DNA of 64,000 nucleotides, from NCBI GenBank assembly GCA_002104535.1, contig NBOG01000001.1, positions 94,867 through 158,866 of the forward strand. The letters are read 5' to 3'. Below the pieces are notes generated by a model. It was given only the letters and a program-made list of their open reading frames with translations. It searched no databases and was not told the origin of the DNA. Of this stretch, positions 19,710 to 29,552 are shown one piece after another. The first letter of the stretch is position 1. Each line of letters starts with the position of its first letter. This DNA comes from Cognaticolwellia sediminilitoris (GTDB lineage Bacteria > Pseudomonadota > Gammaproteobacteria > Enterobacterales > Alteromonadaceae). The position numbers were made by a program, and so were the translations under genes.

Positions 19710-20808
19710 TTATAAGCCAGATTTTAGACTAGCTTCTAAAAATTTGTTTAAATCGCCATCTAATACTGCTTGAGTATTGCGATTTTCTACGCCAGTGCGT
19801 AAATCTTTAATGCGGCTGTCATCTAATACGTAAGAGCGAATTTGACTGCCCCAACCGATATCAGACTTGCCGTCTTCTAATTCTTGTTTGCCTTCGTTCT
19901 GCTTTTGCATTTCCATTTCATACAATTTAGCTTTTAGCAATTTCATCGCGGTTGCGCGGTTTTTGTGCTGAGAACGATCCGCCTGACATGCTATCACTGC
20001 CCCTGTTGGCTCATGAGTAATACGTATAGCAGAGTCAGTTTTATTGACATGTTGACCACCAGCACCGGAGGCACGGAAAGTATCAATACGAAGGTCAGCA
20101 GGATTAATATCAATTTCAATATTGTCGTCTATTTCAGGATAAATAAAAGCTGAAGCAAACGAGGTATGGCGACGACCACTTGAGTCAAACGGAGATTTAC
20201 GTACTAAGCGATGTACGCCAGTTTCGGTACGCAACCATCCAAAAGCATATTCGCCAGTATATTTAATAGTACAACCTTTGATACCAGCAACATCTCCACC
20301 GGTGACTTCAATGGCTTCTGTTTTGTAGCCATTTGCTTCACCCCAACGCAAATACATCCGCATCAGCATTTCAGCCCAATCTTGTGCTTCAGTACCGCCA
20401 GAGCCTGATTGAATATCTAAATAGCAGTTATTGGCATCTTGCTCACCAGAAAACATTCGGCGAAATTCTAATTTTTCTAGGCTAGCTTCTAATGTTTTGG
20501 TTTCTTCTTGCGCATCGTTAAAGGTTTCTTCGTCGTCTGCTTCAACCGCTAGTTCAACCAAACCTTCAATGTCTTCACAACCTGAGTCCATCTCGTCTAT
20601 GGTTTCTACTACAGCTTCTAATGCTGCTCGTTCTCGACCCAAAGATTGTGCGCGCTCAGGGTCATTCCAAACATCAGCAGACTCTAACTCACGTGTAACT
20701 TCAACCAAACGCTCTGATTTTTGGTCGTAGTCAAAGGTACCCCCGAAGCATATTTGTGCGTTCGCGAATTTCTTTAATTTTATTCAGTACTGGATTAACT
20801 TCTAACAT
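19710..20808 (-). CDS. prfB: Peptide chain release factor 2, programmed +1 frameshift
   Basis: RF2 recognises UGA and UAA stop codons. The gene is read as 25 codons from the ATG at 20808, then an in-frame TGA at 20733-20731, then the +1 frame from 20732 to 19710. That gives 365 aa, the normal RF2 length. The joined sequence reads MLRGYL then [12 protein letters not shown]. The peptidyl-tRNA hydrolysis motif GGQ lies in [16 protein letters not shown]. An annotation starting at 20708 would miss the N-terminal 33 residues. The operon lies between recJ and lysS. Confidence 0.96.
20731..20748 (-). promoter_or_regulatory. Autoregulatory +1 frameshift site of prfB
   Basis: On the minus strand the sequence is CGGGGGTACCTTTGAC. 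It has an internal Shine-Dalgarno-like GGGGG, the slippery CTT codon and TGA followed by C. Low RF2 gives a pause at the UGA and slippage from CTT to TTT, which restores the reading frame. This matches the established E. coli mechanism; the spacer base pattern differs slightly (TAC for TAT). Confidence 0.93.
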
Positions 20809-20999
20809 ACTTTTTAACTATCACGCCGTAATTGGTGTACAAAGGAAAAATAACAAAAAAACAGTCGCGCATTGTAGCGTAATTATACGATGAAATAAAC
20901 GTTTGCTTGAGTATTGAAATGGCCTTTTTGATATAATTTTTTAGTAAAAAATTACTGTGCCTGCTCTAAGTAATTAAAGCACCGCTACCTTGCGAAAAT

Positions 21000-22760
21000 C
21001 TAATCTAGTTGTTCAACCATCAACTGCACTGATTGTTTACCACGAAATTCATTAATATCGAGCCTATAGGCAAGTTTTACTTGTTTGGTTTGATGATCAG
21101 GCCAACGTTTAATATCAACATTAAAGGCAATGGCATCAAATATTTGCTGATCCTTTTCTACCACTAGCTTTAAGTGCTTCTCGCCAACTATTCGTTGCTG
21201 AACTATAGTGAATACGTCATCAAATAACGGTTCTGGAAAATTCTGTCCCCACGGCCCTGCTTCACGCAATTGCTGAGCGAAACCGAGCGTCATATCACTG
21301 GTAATGAGTTGACCGTCTGAAAGTAAAACCCCAGTCAAAGCCTCTTTACTCAACCATTGCTCAGCGTATTGCTCAAAGAGTGCTGAGAATTTATCAAATT
21401 TACTTATCGGTATCGACAAACCGGCAGCCATAGCATGGCCGCCAAACTTTAAAATAATACCTGGGTGCTGACTGTCGATATATTCGAGTAAATCTCGAAT
21501 GTGTAAACCTGGAATAGAGCGAGCAGAGCCTTTTATTTCATCATTACCGATTTCAACATCATCACTCGCGAAACTCGTGCTGTCGTCGTCATTGGCTTTG
21601 GCAAAAACAATACTCGGACGATGATACTTTTCTTTTAACCGGCCTGCGACAATACCGATAACCCCTTGATGCCAATCACCATGAAACAAACTAATACCAT
21701 GGGGCAAGTTGTCTTCGCTAAACGCAAGGCTTGCCAAAACTTGTTCTGCCTCACGCTGCATTCCTTGTTCGATTTCACGGCGAGCTTTATTTAAGTCATC
21801 TAAATCAGCCGCCATTACTCGTGCGGTCGATAAGTCACGCGCTAGTAAACAATTTATGCCGAACGCCATATCGTCTAAACGACCAGCAGCATTAATGCGG
21901 GGACCCAGTGCGAAACCAAAATCGCTGGCCACTAACTTCTGCTGATTTTTACCCGCAATTTCAATAAGTGCCTGAATCCCCGGACGTGTTGCACCTGCAC
22001 GAATGCGCTTCAGACCTTGCTCGACTAAAATACGATTATTTGCATCTAACGACACCACATCAGCAACAGTACCCAGCGCAACTAAATCAAGTAGTTGAGC
22101 TATATTAGGCTCTTTAATTTGTTGTTGTTCAAACCAATCTTGTTCGCGTAAGTATTTTCTCAGTGCTAACATAAAATAAAAAGCGACACCAACACCGGCT
22201 AACGACTTACTGGCAAAATTACAACCGCGCTGATTGGGATTAACAATAGCATCGGCAGGCGGAGTCTCAGCGCCCGGTAAATGATGATCAGTGACCACCA
22301 CTTGTAATCCTAAAGCTTTCGCCCTTTTAACGCCGGCGATACAGCTTATGCCGTTATCAACCGTCACTAACACTTGTGCACCTTGTGCAGCGGCGATATC
22401 AACAATTTCTGGCGTTAAACCATAGCCATATTTAAATCGATTTGGCACTAAAAAATGATGATTTGTTGAGCCTAACATTTGCAAAGCTTCCATCATTAAT
22501 GCGGTACTGGTTGCTCCATCTGCATCAAAATCACCAATCACCGTGATATTTTTTTGCGCTTGTAACGCCTGATGTAAAATTTCACAAGCTTGAGGTAAGC
22601 CCAATAAGGTATCAACGGGGCATAAATGTGACGCGGTTAATTCAAGTTGTTCTTTATTTTCAACACCACGGCGGGCATAAATTTGGCGAATAATAGGATG
22701 TAGTGTTGCCGGTAAGTGTTCATCGTTTACTTCTTCGCGACGAATGATCTCTTTATGCAT
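21000..22760 (-). CDS. recJ: Single-stranded-DNA-specific exonuclease RecJ
   Basis: 5'-3' exonuclease on single-stranded DNA, used in RecF recombination, mismatch repair and base-excision repair. It is 586 aa, close to the usual 577. The DHH phosphoesterase motifs are visible: VIGDFDADGATST near residue 76, VTVDNGIS and VVVTDHHLPG. The DHHA1 region contains FGGHAMAAGLSI, and an OB-fold lies at the C-terminus. The gene sits between dsbC and prfB, as in E. coli. Confidence 0.97.
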   Translation of the reverse strand: MHKEIIRREEVNDEHLPATLHPIIRQIYARRGVENKEQLELTASHLCPVDTLLGLPQACEILHQALQAQKNITVIGDFDADGATSTALMMEALQMLGSTNHHFLVPNRFKYGYGLTPEIVDIAAAQGAQVLVTVDNGISCIAGVKRAKALGLQVVVTDHHLPGAETPPADAIVNPNQRGCNFASKSLAGVGVAFYFMLALRKYLREQDWFEQQQIKEPNIAQLLDLVALGTVADVVSLDANNRILVEQGLKRIRAGATRPGIQALIEIAGKNQQKLVASDFGFALGPRINAAGRLDDMAFGINCLLARDLSTARVMAADLDDLNKARREIEQGMQREAEQVLASLAFSEDNLPHGISLFHGDWHQGVIGIVAGRLKEKYHRPSIVFAKANDDDSTSFASDDVEIGNDEIKGSARSIPGLHIRDLLEYIDSQHPGIILKFGGHAMAAGLSIPISKFDKFSALFEQYAEQWLSKEALTGVLLSDGQLITSDMTLGFAQQLREAGPWGQNFPEPLFDDVFTIVQQRIVGEKHLKLVVEKDQQIFDAIAFNVDIKRWPDHQTKQVKLAYRLDINEFRGKQSVQLMVEQLD

Positions 22761-22875
22761 GTATAACCTTTAAACGTGTTGAATGTGGAAATGTTAAAGA
22801 CAAAAAAGGCAAGTAAATCACTTGCCATTTTAGGTATTAATTACGCACTAATGAGTGCTTAACAATAAATAACGA

Positions 22876-23670
22876 TTAGCCGCCTTGTTGAACAGTATCA
22901 AGCAATTGTAATAATTTATCAGGGTCTTGATAACCTGGTACCATCATACCATCAGTTAACATAATTGCTGGCGTGCCAGTGACGCCAACTTGGCGACCAA
23001 AGTTAAATTCATCTTCAATTGGTTTATCACATACTCGCGCCGCAACATTAGAGCCACTTTTTGCTTTGGTTAAAGCTTGCTGTGGATCTTCATGACACCA
23101 AATAGAACGTAAATCTTTAAAGCCTTGAGAATAACGTCCTAAACGATCTTTTACACCACTGCGTGGATACGCTAAATAACGAACAGTTATACCTTTATCG
23201 TTATAATCATCCATTTGTTCATGCATTTTTCGACAATAGCCACAAGTAATGTCTGTGAAAACAGTGACCACATGCTTTTCATTTTTTGCTGGGTATACAA
23301 TCATATCATCAGAAAATTTAGCCATTCCTTCAATGCGTACTTGCGCTAAACTTTCTTCTGTTAAATTACTGACGCTGTCACTGATACCATACATTTTTCC
23401 ATGCAGTAAAAAGCTGCCATCGGCACTGGCATAAAATAAGCCTTGGTCGGTAATAACTTCAACCACACCAGCCATCGGTGACGCCTTAACACTGGCAATA
23501 TTGAAACCTAATTTTTTCGTTAAATTGGCTTTAACTAAATCAAATTCAGTTGACTTAGCGGGTAACATAACACTGTTTTCAACCGTCGTTGTCGGTTGTG
23601 CATTCGCACTTACACTGTTGCTCAAACTAAGCACAATAAATGCGGCTAATAATAAAAACTTCATAGTCAT
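22876..23670 (-). CDS. dsbC: Thiol:disulfide interchange protein DsbC
   Basis: Periplasmic disulfide isomerase, about 264 aa. The signal peptide is MKFLLLAAFIVLSLSNSVSA, starting from 23670 or two codons later at 23664. An N-terminal dimerisation domain (about 35-95) is followed by a thioredoxin domain with the active site CGYC in FTDITCGYCRKMHEQ. The cis-proline loop is GVTGTPAIM. DsbC is kept reduced by DsbD. First gene of the dsbC-recJ-prfB-lysS run. Confidence 0.95.
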   Translation of the reverse strand: MTMKFLLLAAFIVLSLSNSVSANAQPTTTVENSVMLPAKSTEFDLVKANLTKKLGFNIASVKASPMAGVVEVITDQGLFYASADGSFLLHGKMYGISDSVSNLTEESLAQVRIEGMAKFSDDMIVYPAKNEKHVVTVFTDITCGYCRKMHEQMDDYNDKGITVRYLAYPRSGVKDRLGRYSQGFKDLRSIWCHEDPQQALTKAKSGSNVAARVCDKPIEDEFNFGRQVGVTGTPAIMLTDGMMVPGYQDPDKLLQLLDTVQQGG

Positions 23671-23873
23671 AAATTAATTCCATACCTTAATTAAGCGGAA
23701 ATAGCGGAAAATTACATTGGCAATCTTCAACAAATAACAAAGACCGCTTATAGGCGGCTAAAATTACAGTGAAAAGCATTTAATTGCAATAACACTACAT
23801 ACAGCAATCAGTAGTTTTTCATCAAAAATATTGTTTTCAATAACAATGCAAAGCTTCTTATTTGCGAGAATTT

Positions 23874-23882
23874 TGTTAAAAT
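23874..23882 (+). promoter_or_regulatory. Possible extended -10 promoter for fldB
   Basis: TGTTAAAAT is a TGn-extended -10, 58 bp before the fldB start. No clear -35 is seen. The divergent gap 23671-23940 also holds a CCGC/GCGG hairpin at about 23743-23757. Confidence 0.35.
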
Positions 23883-23940
23883 CGCGCCATTAGCTTATCC
23901 GCCACGTAAAGTGGTTTGCATTAACTTCGGTAAATTATCA

Positions 23941-24465
23941 ATGAATATCGCATTATTTTATGGCTCAACCACTTGTTATACCGAGATTGCGGCTGAAAAA
24001 ATTCAAGCAGAAATTGGCACAGAAAACGTAAGTTTATTTAATATAAAAGATACGCCTCTTGCAGAAATGGTAAACCATGACATTTTAATACTGGGTATAT
24101 CAACTTGGGATTATGGTGAAATCCAAGAAGATTGGGAGTCACACTGGCCAGAGATTGCCAACATTGATCTAGAAGGTAAAATTGTGGCTTTGTATGGTAT
24201 GGGCGATCAAATTGGTTATACCGAATGGTTTCAAGATGCGCTAGGTATGTTACACGAACAAGTAATAGCGCAAGGTGGCTATGTTATTGGCTATTGGCCA
24301 AATCAAGGTTACGAGTTTGCCGCATCAAAAGCATTAACTGACGATCAGCAACATTTTGTTGGTTTAGCACTCGACGAAGACAATCAATATGACGCAAGTG
24401 AAGCGCGTATAAAAACTTGGTGCCAACAAATTAACCTTGAAATTGCCGATATACTAACGGAATAG
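23941..24465 (+). CDS. fldB: Flavodoxin FldB
   Basis: FMN-binding electron carrier, 174 aa from the ATG at 23941; a start at 23911 would add 10 residues not found in the family. The phosphate loop is YGSTTCYTE, and the FMN loops are [14 protein letters not shown] and [13 protein letters not shown]. The sequence follows E. coli FldB closely rather than FldA, and the gene is divergent from the dsbC-recJ operon as in E. coli. The xerD gene that E. coli has between them is absent here. Confidence 0.94.
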   Translation: MNIALFYGSTTCYTEIAAEKIQAEIGTENVSLFNIKDTPLAEMVNHDILILGISTWDYGEIQEDWESHWPEIANIDLEGKIVALYGMGDQIGYTEWFQDALGMLHEQVIAQGGYVIGYWPNQGYEFAASKALTDDQQHFVGLALDEDNQYDASEARIKTWCQQINLEIADILTE

Positions 24466-24528
24466 CAAAAATTTCATAATAAATACACAAATATGGCAAG
24501 ATCTTTAGGATAAATCTGATTTTGCCAT

Positions 24529-24534
24529 TATAAT
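24529..24534 (+). promoter_or_regulatory. Possible -10 box for srmB
   Basis: A perfect TATAAT lies 33 bp before the srmB start. The hexamer 17 bp upstream is poor (TAGGAT), so this is a suggestion only. Confidence 0.35.
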
Positions 24535-24566
24535 CCGCACTATTAATCCCTAAAGAAAATTATTAC

Positions 24567-25802
24567 ATGTTTGAACAGTTTGACCTAGATTCCGCGTTAT
24601 TGGGCGGCGTTGAAAAATTAGGCTTTAAAAAGCCAACGTCTATCCAAGAATTAGTACTACCTGTAGCAATGACAGGTAAAGACGTATTAGCTTCAGCCCC
24701 CACAGGAACGGGAAAAACAGCCGCGTTTATATTACCTGCGGCTCAACATTTATTAGACTACCCACGCCAAAGTCCTGGCTTTCCACGCGTGCTAATTTTA
24801 TCGCCAACCCGCGAACTTGCCATTCAAACACATGAACAATGTGAAAAGCTAACCTCGTTAACTAAACTTAAATCAGCGGTAATAACCGGTGGTGTTAACT
24901 ATGGTAGCCATAAAGATATATTAACCAGTAACACTGATATTTTAGTTGCAACCCCTGGCCGGTTAATGGAATACATTGAAACCGAACAATTTGACAGTCG
25001 CGAAATCGAAATTCTTATTTTAGATGAAGCCGACCGTATGTTGGATATGGGTTTTGCTGAAACCATCAACCGCATTGTTGCCGAAGCACGCTGGCGTAAA
25101 CAAACCATGTTGTTTTCAGCAACACTTGAAGGTGCAGCAGTCGTGCGCTTTTCACGTGAACTATTAAATGAACCAGTATTTTTAGAAGCTAACCCTTCTC
25201 GTAAAGAAAAAGCCAAGATCCATCAATGGATGCACCTCGCTGACGACAAAGACCACAAATTCGCTTTATTACTTAACTTACTGCAACAAGAAGAAGTTGA
25301 GCGCGCGGTGGTATTTGCCAATAAACGTGAAACCGTTCAATACTTATCAGGCAAACTTTATGGCGATAATGTGCCATGTGTGTGGCTTGAAGGTAAAATG
25401 CAGCAAGACAAACGTAACACCTCAGTTGAGCGTTTACGTAATGGCACTGTTAATGTTTTAGTTGCTACTGACGTTGCCGCTCGTGGTTTGGACATTGATG
25501 ACATTACCCATGTCATTAACTTTGATATGCCACGCACTGCTGATATTTATTTACATCGTATTGGTCGAACAGGCCGAGCGGGAAACAAAGGCACTGCTAT
25601 CTCATTGGTTGAAGCACATGACATGACCGTGATCGGCAAAATTGAACGTTATATTAAAGAACGTTTACCTCGCCGCGTAATTGAGACGCTAAGACCTAAA
25701 TACAAAGAAGCACGTGTTGCTGTTAAAAAGACTAAAGTAAAGCGTACCGTTGCTCAAAAGAAAGCAAAAGCGAAAAAAATTGCTAAACGCACGAAGAAAT
25801 AA
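24567..25802 (+). CDS. srmB: ATP-dependent RNA helicase SrmB
   Basis: DEAD-box helicase for early assembly of the 50S ribosomal subunit, 411 aa. Motifs in order: Q-motif region KKPTSIQELV, Walker A APTGTGKT, PTRELA, DEAD in LDEADRMLDMGF, SAT in LFSATLE, VATDVAARGLDI, and HRIGRTGRAG. The sequence RWRKQTMLFSATLEG and the IHQWMHLADD linker are typical of SrmB. The C-terminal tail is very rich in lysine and probably binds RNA. A strong terminator follows. Confidence 0.95.
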   Translation: MFEQFDLDSALLGGVEKLGFKKPTSIQELVLPVAMTGKDVLASAPTGTGKTAAFILPAAQHLLDYPRQSPGFPRVLILSPTRELAIQTHEQCEKLTSLTKLKSAVITGGVNYGSHKDILTSNTDILVATPGRLMEYIETEQFDSREIEILILDEADRMLDMGFAETINRIVAEARWRKQTMLFSATLEGAAVVRFSRELLNEPVFLEANPSRKEKAKIHQWMHLADDKDHKFALLLNLLQQEEVERAVVFANKRETVQYLSGKLYGDNVPCVWLEGKMQQDKRNTSVERLRNGTVNVLVATDVAARGLDIDDITHVINFDMPRTADIYLHRIGRTGRAGNKGTAISLVEAHDMTVIGKIERYIKERLPRRVIETLRPKYKEARVAVKKTKVKRTVAQKKAKAKKIAKRTKK

Positions 25803-25847
25803 TTAAGCAAGTTATTAGCATTTAGTTAAAAGCTTTCAGTAAAATAA

Positions 25848-25884
25848 AAACCTAAACCAAGTGACTTGGTTTAGGTTTTTATAT
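25848..25884 (+). terminator. Terminator after srmB
   Basis: Perfect 14-bp stem AAACCTAAACCAAG/CTTGGTTTAGGTTT with loop TGA and a T-rich tail, 46 bp after the stop. Confidence 0.9.
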
Positions 25885-26038
25885 TTTTATATTTTTGAGA
25901 GAGTTAAATTTCAAGTTCGTTTACTGGCTTTGAATACTTTAGTTTGTTATTAATTTGTAAATATAATAGAGTGTTCGACTATTTCGTGTGAAAATTAAAT
26001 CACACTATTTTAAGTCGTTATATGCAAACGGAGAACGC

Positions 26039-26269
26039 ATGAAGTATTTGACTTTACTTACCATAATCCTGATTTCAGGCTGCTCAACTCAACCAGTGAG
26101 TCATCAAATCGCTAATGTTATTTTTGGGACTGTTTTTGAAAAAGCCACAAATACTAATACCAGTTACAACGCTGCAAGCTGCCCTGATATAAAGCGCACT
26201 TGTTCAAGCGGTGATTACCAAGAGTGGTATCAGAAAAATGGTAAAAAAGCATGTGCGTGTAATAAGTAA
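26039..26269 (+). CDS. Small lipoprotein, 76 aa
   Basis: Not assigned to a family. The ATG at 26039 follows a GGAGAA ribosome site; an earlier start at 25988 lacks one. The N-terminus MKYLTLLTIILISGC is a lipoprotein signal with lipobox ISGC. The mature part is about 62 residues with four more cysteines (CPDIKRTC and ACAC), which could form two disulfides in the periplasm. A pair of GGGGTCAG repeats follows directly. Confidence 0.65.
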   Translation: MKYLTLLTIILISGCSTQPVSHQIANVIFGTVFEKATNTNTSYNAASCPDIKRTCSSGDYQEWYQKNGKKACACNK

Positions 26270-26275
26270 ATATTT

Positions 26276-26322
26276 GAATTAAATGGGGTCAGATACTGAC
26301 CGAATTAAATGGGGTCAGATAC
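26276..26322 (+). repeat. Two direct copies of a GGGGTCAG repeat
   Basis: GAATTAAATGGGGTCAGATAC occurs at 26276-26296 and again, identical, at 26302-26322. The GGGGTCAG core is common in intergenic repeats linked to IS200-like (Y1/RAYT) transposases in gammaproteobacteria. No transposase is present here. That link is from memory, not a search. Confidence 0.75.
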
Positions 26323-26426
26323 ACATTAATCATTTGCCCGCTAATTCTCAACCTTCTAAAATAAGTTAAAAGCTATAAATCGGAACAATTGTTTTTATAG
26401 CTTTTTCTGTTAATTTTTCGAATTGA

Positions 26427-27203
26427 CTAACCTGCTTCTTTGCGAGTAAAAACCCAATCAGTGCCTTTACTAAACTCTTCAGAATATTGATAACCCGCAA
26501 CATCAAATGCTTTTAGTTTTTCAATATCACTAATTTGGTTTTCAATGATATATCGGGCCATTAAACCTCGGGCTTTTTTGGCAAAAAAACTGATCATTTT
26601 ATATTGGCCGTTCTTCCAGTCTTTAAATGCCGGTGTGATCACTTCGGCTTGTAATACTTTTTTATTTACCGCTTTAAAGTACTCGTTAGATGCTAAATTG
26701 ATCAGTATATTATCGCCTTGTTCGGCTATCGCAGCATTTAAATGCTCAGTGATAATATCACCCCAAAATTGATATAAGTTACTACCGCGCTCATTATCTA
26801 GCTTTTTGCCCATTTCAAGTCGGTAAGCTTGCATTAAATCCAAAGGTTTTAATAAACCATATAAACCTGACAATATACGCATATGTTGTTGGGCAAAGGC
26901 AAAGTCTGCTTCGCTGAACGTTTTAGCATCTAAACCTGCATAAACATCACCATTAAATGCCAAAACTGCTTGTCGTGAATTTTCCGGTGTAAAAGGCGTG
27001 GACCACTGACCAAAACGGGCAGCATTTAATCCGGCCAATTTATCGCTAATGCCCATTAAAGAACTGATATCAGCAGGGGTCAATGTTTTACACTTTTTAA
27101 TCAACACTTTACTGTGTTTTAACAACGCTGGTTGTGAAAATTGCTCGGTAGCAACGGGAGATTCATAATCTAAATTTTTAGCTGGAGAAACAACAAGCAA
27201 CAT
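26427..27203 (-). CDS. yaaA: Peroxide stress protein YaaA (UPF0246)
   Basis: Cytoplasmic DNA-binding protein that limits free iron and DNA damage during peroxide stress in E. coli. It is 258 aa. The start [16 protein letters not shown], the [13 protein letters not shown] motif near residue 118 and the YQFWGDIIT segment are characteristic. The N-terminal PAKNLD and the C-terminal [20 protein letters not shown] fit the whole family. Apparently monocistronic. Confidence 0.95.
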   Translation of the reverse strand: MLLVVSPAKNLDYESPVATEQFSQPALLKHSKVLIKKCKTLTPADISSLMGISDKLAGLNAARFGQWSTPFTPENSRQAVLAFNGDVYAGLDAKTFSEADFAFAQQHMRILSGLYGLLKPLDLMQAYRLEMGKKLDNERGSNLYQFWGDIITEHLNAAIAEQGDNILINLASNEYFKAVNKKVLQAEVITPAFKDWKNGQYKMISFFAKKARGLMARYIIENQISDIEKLKAFDVAGYQYSEEFSKGTDWVFTRKEAG

Positions 27204-27491
27204 GGTTTATTTACTCTAATTTGGGAAAATTTTTGCCACTATAACACAGAGAAAAATGAATATAATCACCTTCATTGATCAATTACACCCTAAGCTTACT
27301 ATCAGCATCACGATGAATATTGTTAATTAATTAACCTACACACTTGCTAAATAATGTAAATTTGATACAAATAGAGACGAATAAGGTAGAAACTTCACTA
27401 TTTCCACTCAACACTGCTGGTAAATGTTGTAATATTTCTTCAAAGCTTACTCAAATCATCTATTTTCATCATTAACGTCAAGGGACATGTC

Positions 27492-28445
27492 ATGACCGAT
27501 CAACTTTCTCAATTAAAAGCAATGACAACAGTTGTTGCCGATACAGGCGATATTGAAGCAATTGCTAAGTTTCAGCCTCAAGATGCAACTACAAACCCTT
27601 CTTTGTTATTAAAAGCGGCGGCGTTACCTAATTACCAGCAACTGCTAACCACTGCTGTTACATGGGCAAAGAGTCAATCGTCAAATGCTGAACAGCAAGT
27701 CATCGACGCCGCGGATAAACTCTCGGTATTAATTGGTTTAGAAATTTTAAAAATAGTCCCCGGTAGGATTTCAACTGAAGTTGATTCACGCTTATCATTT
27801 GATACACAAGCATCAATAGCGAAAGCCCATAAACTTATCGCTATGTATAACGAAGCTGGCATTAGTAATGACCGTATTTTGATCAAAATAGCTTCAACAT
27901 GGGAAGGCATAAAAGCTGCTGAGCAATTAGAGCGTGAAGGCATTAACTGTAACTTAACCTTATTATTTAGTTTTGCTCAAGCGCAAGCCTGTGCAGAAGC
28001 TAAGATATATTTAATTTCTCCTTTTGTTGGTCGAATTTTAGATTGGTATAAAAAAGACACTGGACGTAGTGAATACTCCGCCACTGAAGACCCTGGTGTA
28101 ATATCTGTAACGAGTATTTATAATTACTACAAAGCCATGGGCCACAAAACTGTTGTTATGGGCGCAAGTTTCAGAAACATTGGTGAAATTTTAGAGCTAG
28201 CGGGTTGTGATCGCCTGACTATTAGTCCAAACCTTATGGATGAATTGGCAAATTCAACAGCAAAAGTGACGCAAAAGCTGTTCAGTGATCAAGCGCCATT
28301 AACAACTGATGCCCCACTAACGGAAGCACAATTTAGATGGCAAATGAATGAAGATGCCATGGCAACAGAGAAGTTAGCTGAAGGCATTCGAAACTTCACC
28401 ATTGACCAAGTTAAACTTGAGCAACAATTAGCTGCATTACTATAA
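27492..28445 (+). CDS. tal: Transaldolase
   Basis: Transfers a dihydroxyacetone unit between sugar phosphates in the non-oxidative pentose phosphate pathway. It is 317 aa, the length of TalB-type enzymes. The motif [13 protein letters not shown] lies near residue 32, and the catalytic Schiff-base lysine lies in [12 protein letters not shown] near residue 133. The [15 protein letters not shown] and [11 protein letters not shown] motifs are present. It has a 288-bp upstream gap with no other feature seen. Confidence 0.96.
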   Translation: MTDQLSQLKAMTTVVADTGDIEAIAKFQPQDATTNPSLLLKAAALPNYQQLLTTAVTWAKSQSSNAEQQVIDAADKLSVLIGLEILKIVPGRISTEVDSRLSFDTQASIAKAHKLIAMYNEAGISNDRILIKIASTWEGIKAAEQLEREGINCNLTLLFSFAQAQACAEAKIYLISPFVGRILDWYKKDTGRSEYSATEDPGVISVTSIYNYYKAMGHKTVVMGASFRNIGEILELAGCDRLTISPNLMDELANSTAKVTQKLFSDQAPLTTDAPLTEAQFRWQMNEDAMATEKLAEGIRNFTIDQVKLEQQLAALL

Positions 28446-28577
28446 TAATTTACATTTAAAAAACCTTTATATTCAAAGAGTTGAAGAATGGGCAAGGTAT
28501 GGTAATAGATTAATATTGCAATAACCCTACTTTTCATGGTATTAAAACGCTGCAGTTGTAGAAAAAAGGAGCATACC

Positions 28578-28751
28578 ATGGATAAATTTCAACAAGTTTT
28601 GGACTCTTTGGGAACACAACCTAAATCAAGTTCAAGTAACAATAAAAAAAGAAAGTGGCGTGAAATTGAACAACTGAAGGAAAAATTTCAACTCGAAAAA
28701 GAATTAAAGGCACTTGATAATTCTTTGGAAAGTATGTTGAAAGAGTTTTAA
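28578..28751 (+). CDS. Small protein, DUF3545-like, 57 aa
   Basis: The ATG at 28578 has an AAGGAG site; an earlier start at 28536 would add 14 residues with no site. The product is a charged, helical, soluble protein with the core KKRKWREIEQLKEKFQLEKE. I associate this RKWREIE pattern with the DUF3545 family of small gammaproteobacterial proteins; that is from memory. Function unknown. A terminator follows. Confidence 0.7.
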   Translation: MDKFQQVLDSLGTQPKSSSSNNKKRKWREIEQLKEKFQLEKELKALDNSLESMLKEF

Positions 28752-28789
28752 CTAAGTGTAATTATATTAGCGCTAAATTAAACGACTAA

Positions 28790-28816
28790 AAACCCGGACA
28801 TTACCGGGTTTTTTAT
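28790..28816 (+). terminator. Terminator after the 57-aa gene
   Basis: Stem AACCCGG/CCGGGTT with a 6-nt loop and a T-run, 39 bp after the stop. Confidence 0.85.
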
Positions 28817-28867
28817 TGCCTTTTCATACAACAGGCGTTTATTAACCGCTTTATTGGGAATACGTTA

Positions 28868-29398
28868 ATGCACTACACTCCTGTCGGTTTAGGTGACGAA
28901 AAAGCCACCATTAAATACTATATTAGAAACCGTCCACCGCTTCCCATCTATCAAGAATTATCCTATGTTATGCCTTTGAAAAATGCTGAGATAGCGCATA
29001 TTTGTCTTGAAACAGGTAATCATTGGCGAAAAATATTTAATGTCTATGCCAAGCTATTGTTCGAACTGGCGCCTGCAAATTTCACTACTTGGCAACACTT
29101 AAGAGACAACTCACTATTACAGAAAGACAGTCGGCATTGTTTACTTTTTTCGGCGTTTAAATTGCCAGAAACTAAGGTGAAGGCCGATGAACAAAATCAC
29201 AAGCTGCATATTATTTTAGGCAAGGGCTACGCTGATGAACTTGGCTTAAGTGAGAAGTGTACTTGGTTGAGTCAAGATTTTGCAATCAATGAACGTCTTG
29301 GCGTTATTATCTGTCCATATTTTGATTATCGACAATTATCAAATCAAAAAATTACACAACTTGTGGGCCTGATTAGGCAACTTAGCAAACCAAACTGA
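28868..29398 (+). CDS. Conserved hypothetical protein, 176 aa
   Basis: A soluble protein with no signal peptide or membrane segment. Conspicuous segments are IYQELSYVMPLKNAEIAHIC, TGNHWRKIFNVYAKLL and KLHIILGKGYADELGL, followed by FDYRQLSNQKI near the C-terminus. I do not recognise a defined function; it may belong to the DUF6942 group, but I cannot confirm that. It lies alone between two terminators, so it is its own transcription unit. Confidence 0.7.
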   Translation: MHYTPVGLGDEKATIKYYIRNRPPLPIYQELSYVMPLKNAEIAHICLETGNHWRKIFNVYAKLLFELAPANFTTWQHLRDNSLLQKDSRHCLLFSAFKLPETKVKADEQNHKLHIILGKGYADELGLSEKCTWLSQDFAINERLGVIICPYFDYRQLSNQKITQLVGLIRQLSKPN

Positions 29399-29495
29399 CC
29401 TAAAGTCACCTAAACAATTTTTGTCCTAATATTTAAACAATGTAGACCAAGTTGTTGCCCAGGAAATTAAAATCAAAAATCGGTTAAGACCGACA

Positions 29496-29530
29496 TAAAA
29501 AAGCCCTAAAAGGTTAATTTTAGGGCTTTA
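29496..29530 (-). terminator. Terminator after parC
   Basis: On the minus strand, stem AAAGCCCTAAAA/TTTTAGGGCTTT with a 6-nt loop ending in T6, 25-55 bp beyond the parC stop. Confidence 0.88.
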
Positions 29531-29552
29531 TGAAAACAATACGTAAGGAAAG

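Noticed and set aside
20708-20708. ATG at 20708 as the start of RF2
   Set aside because: The frameshift reading from 20808 gives the full 365-aa protein.
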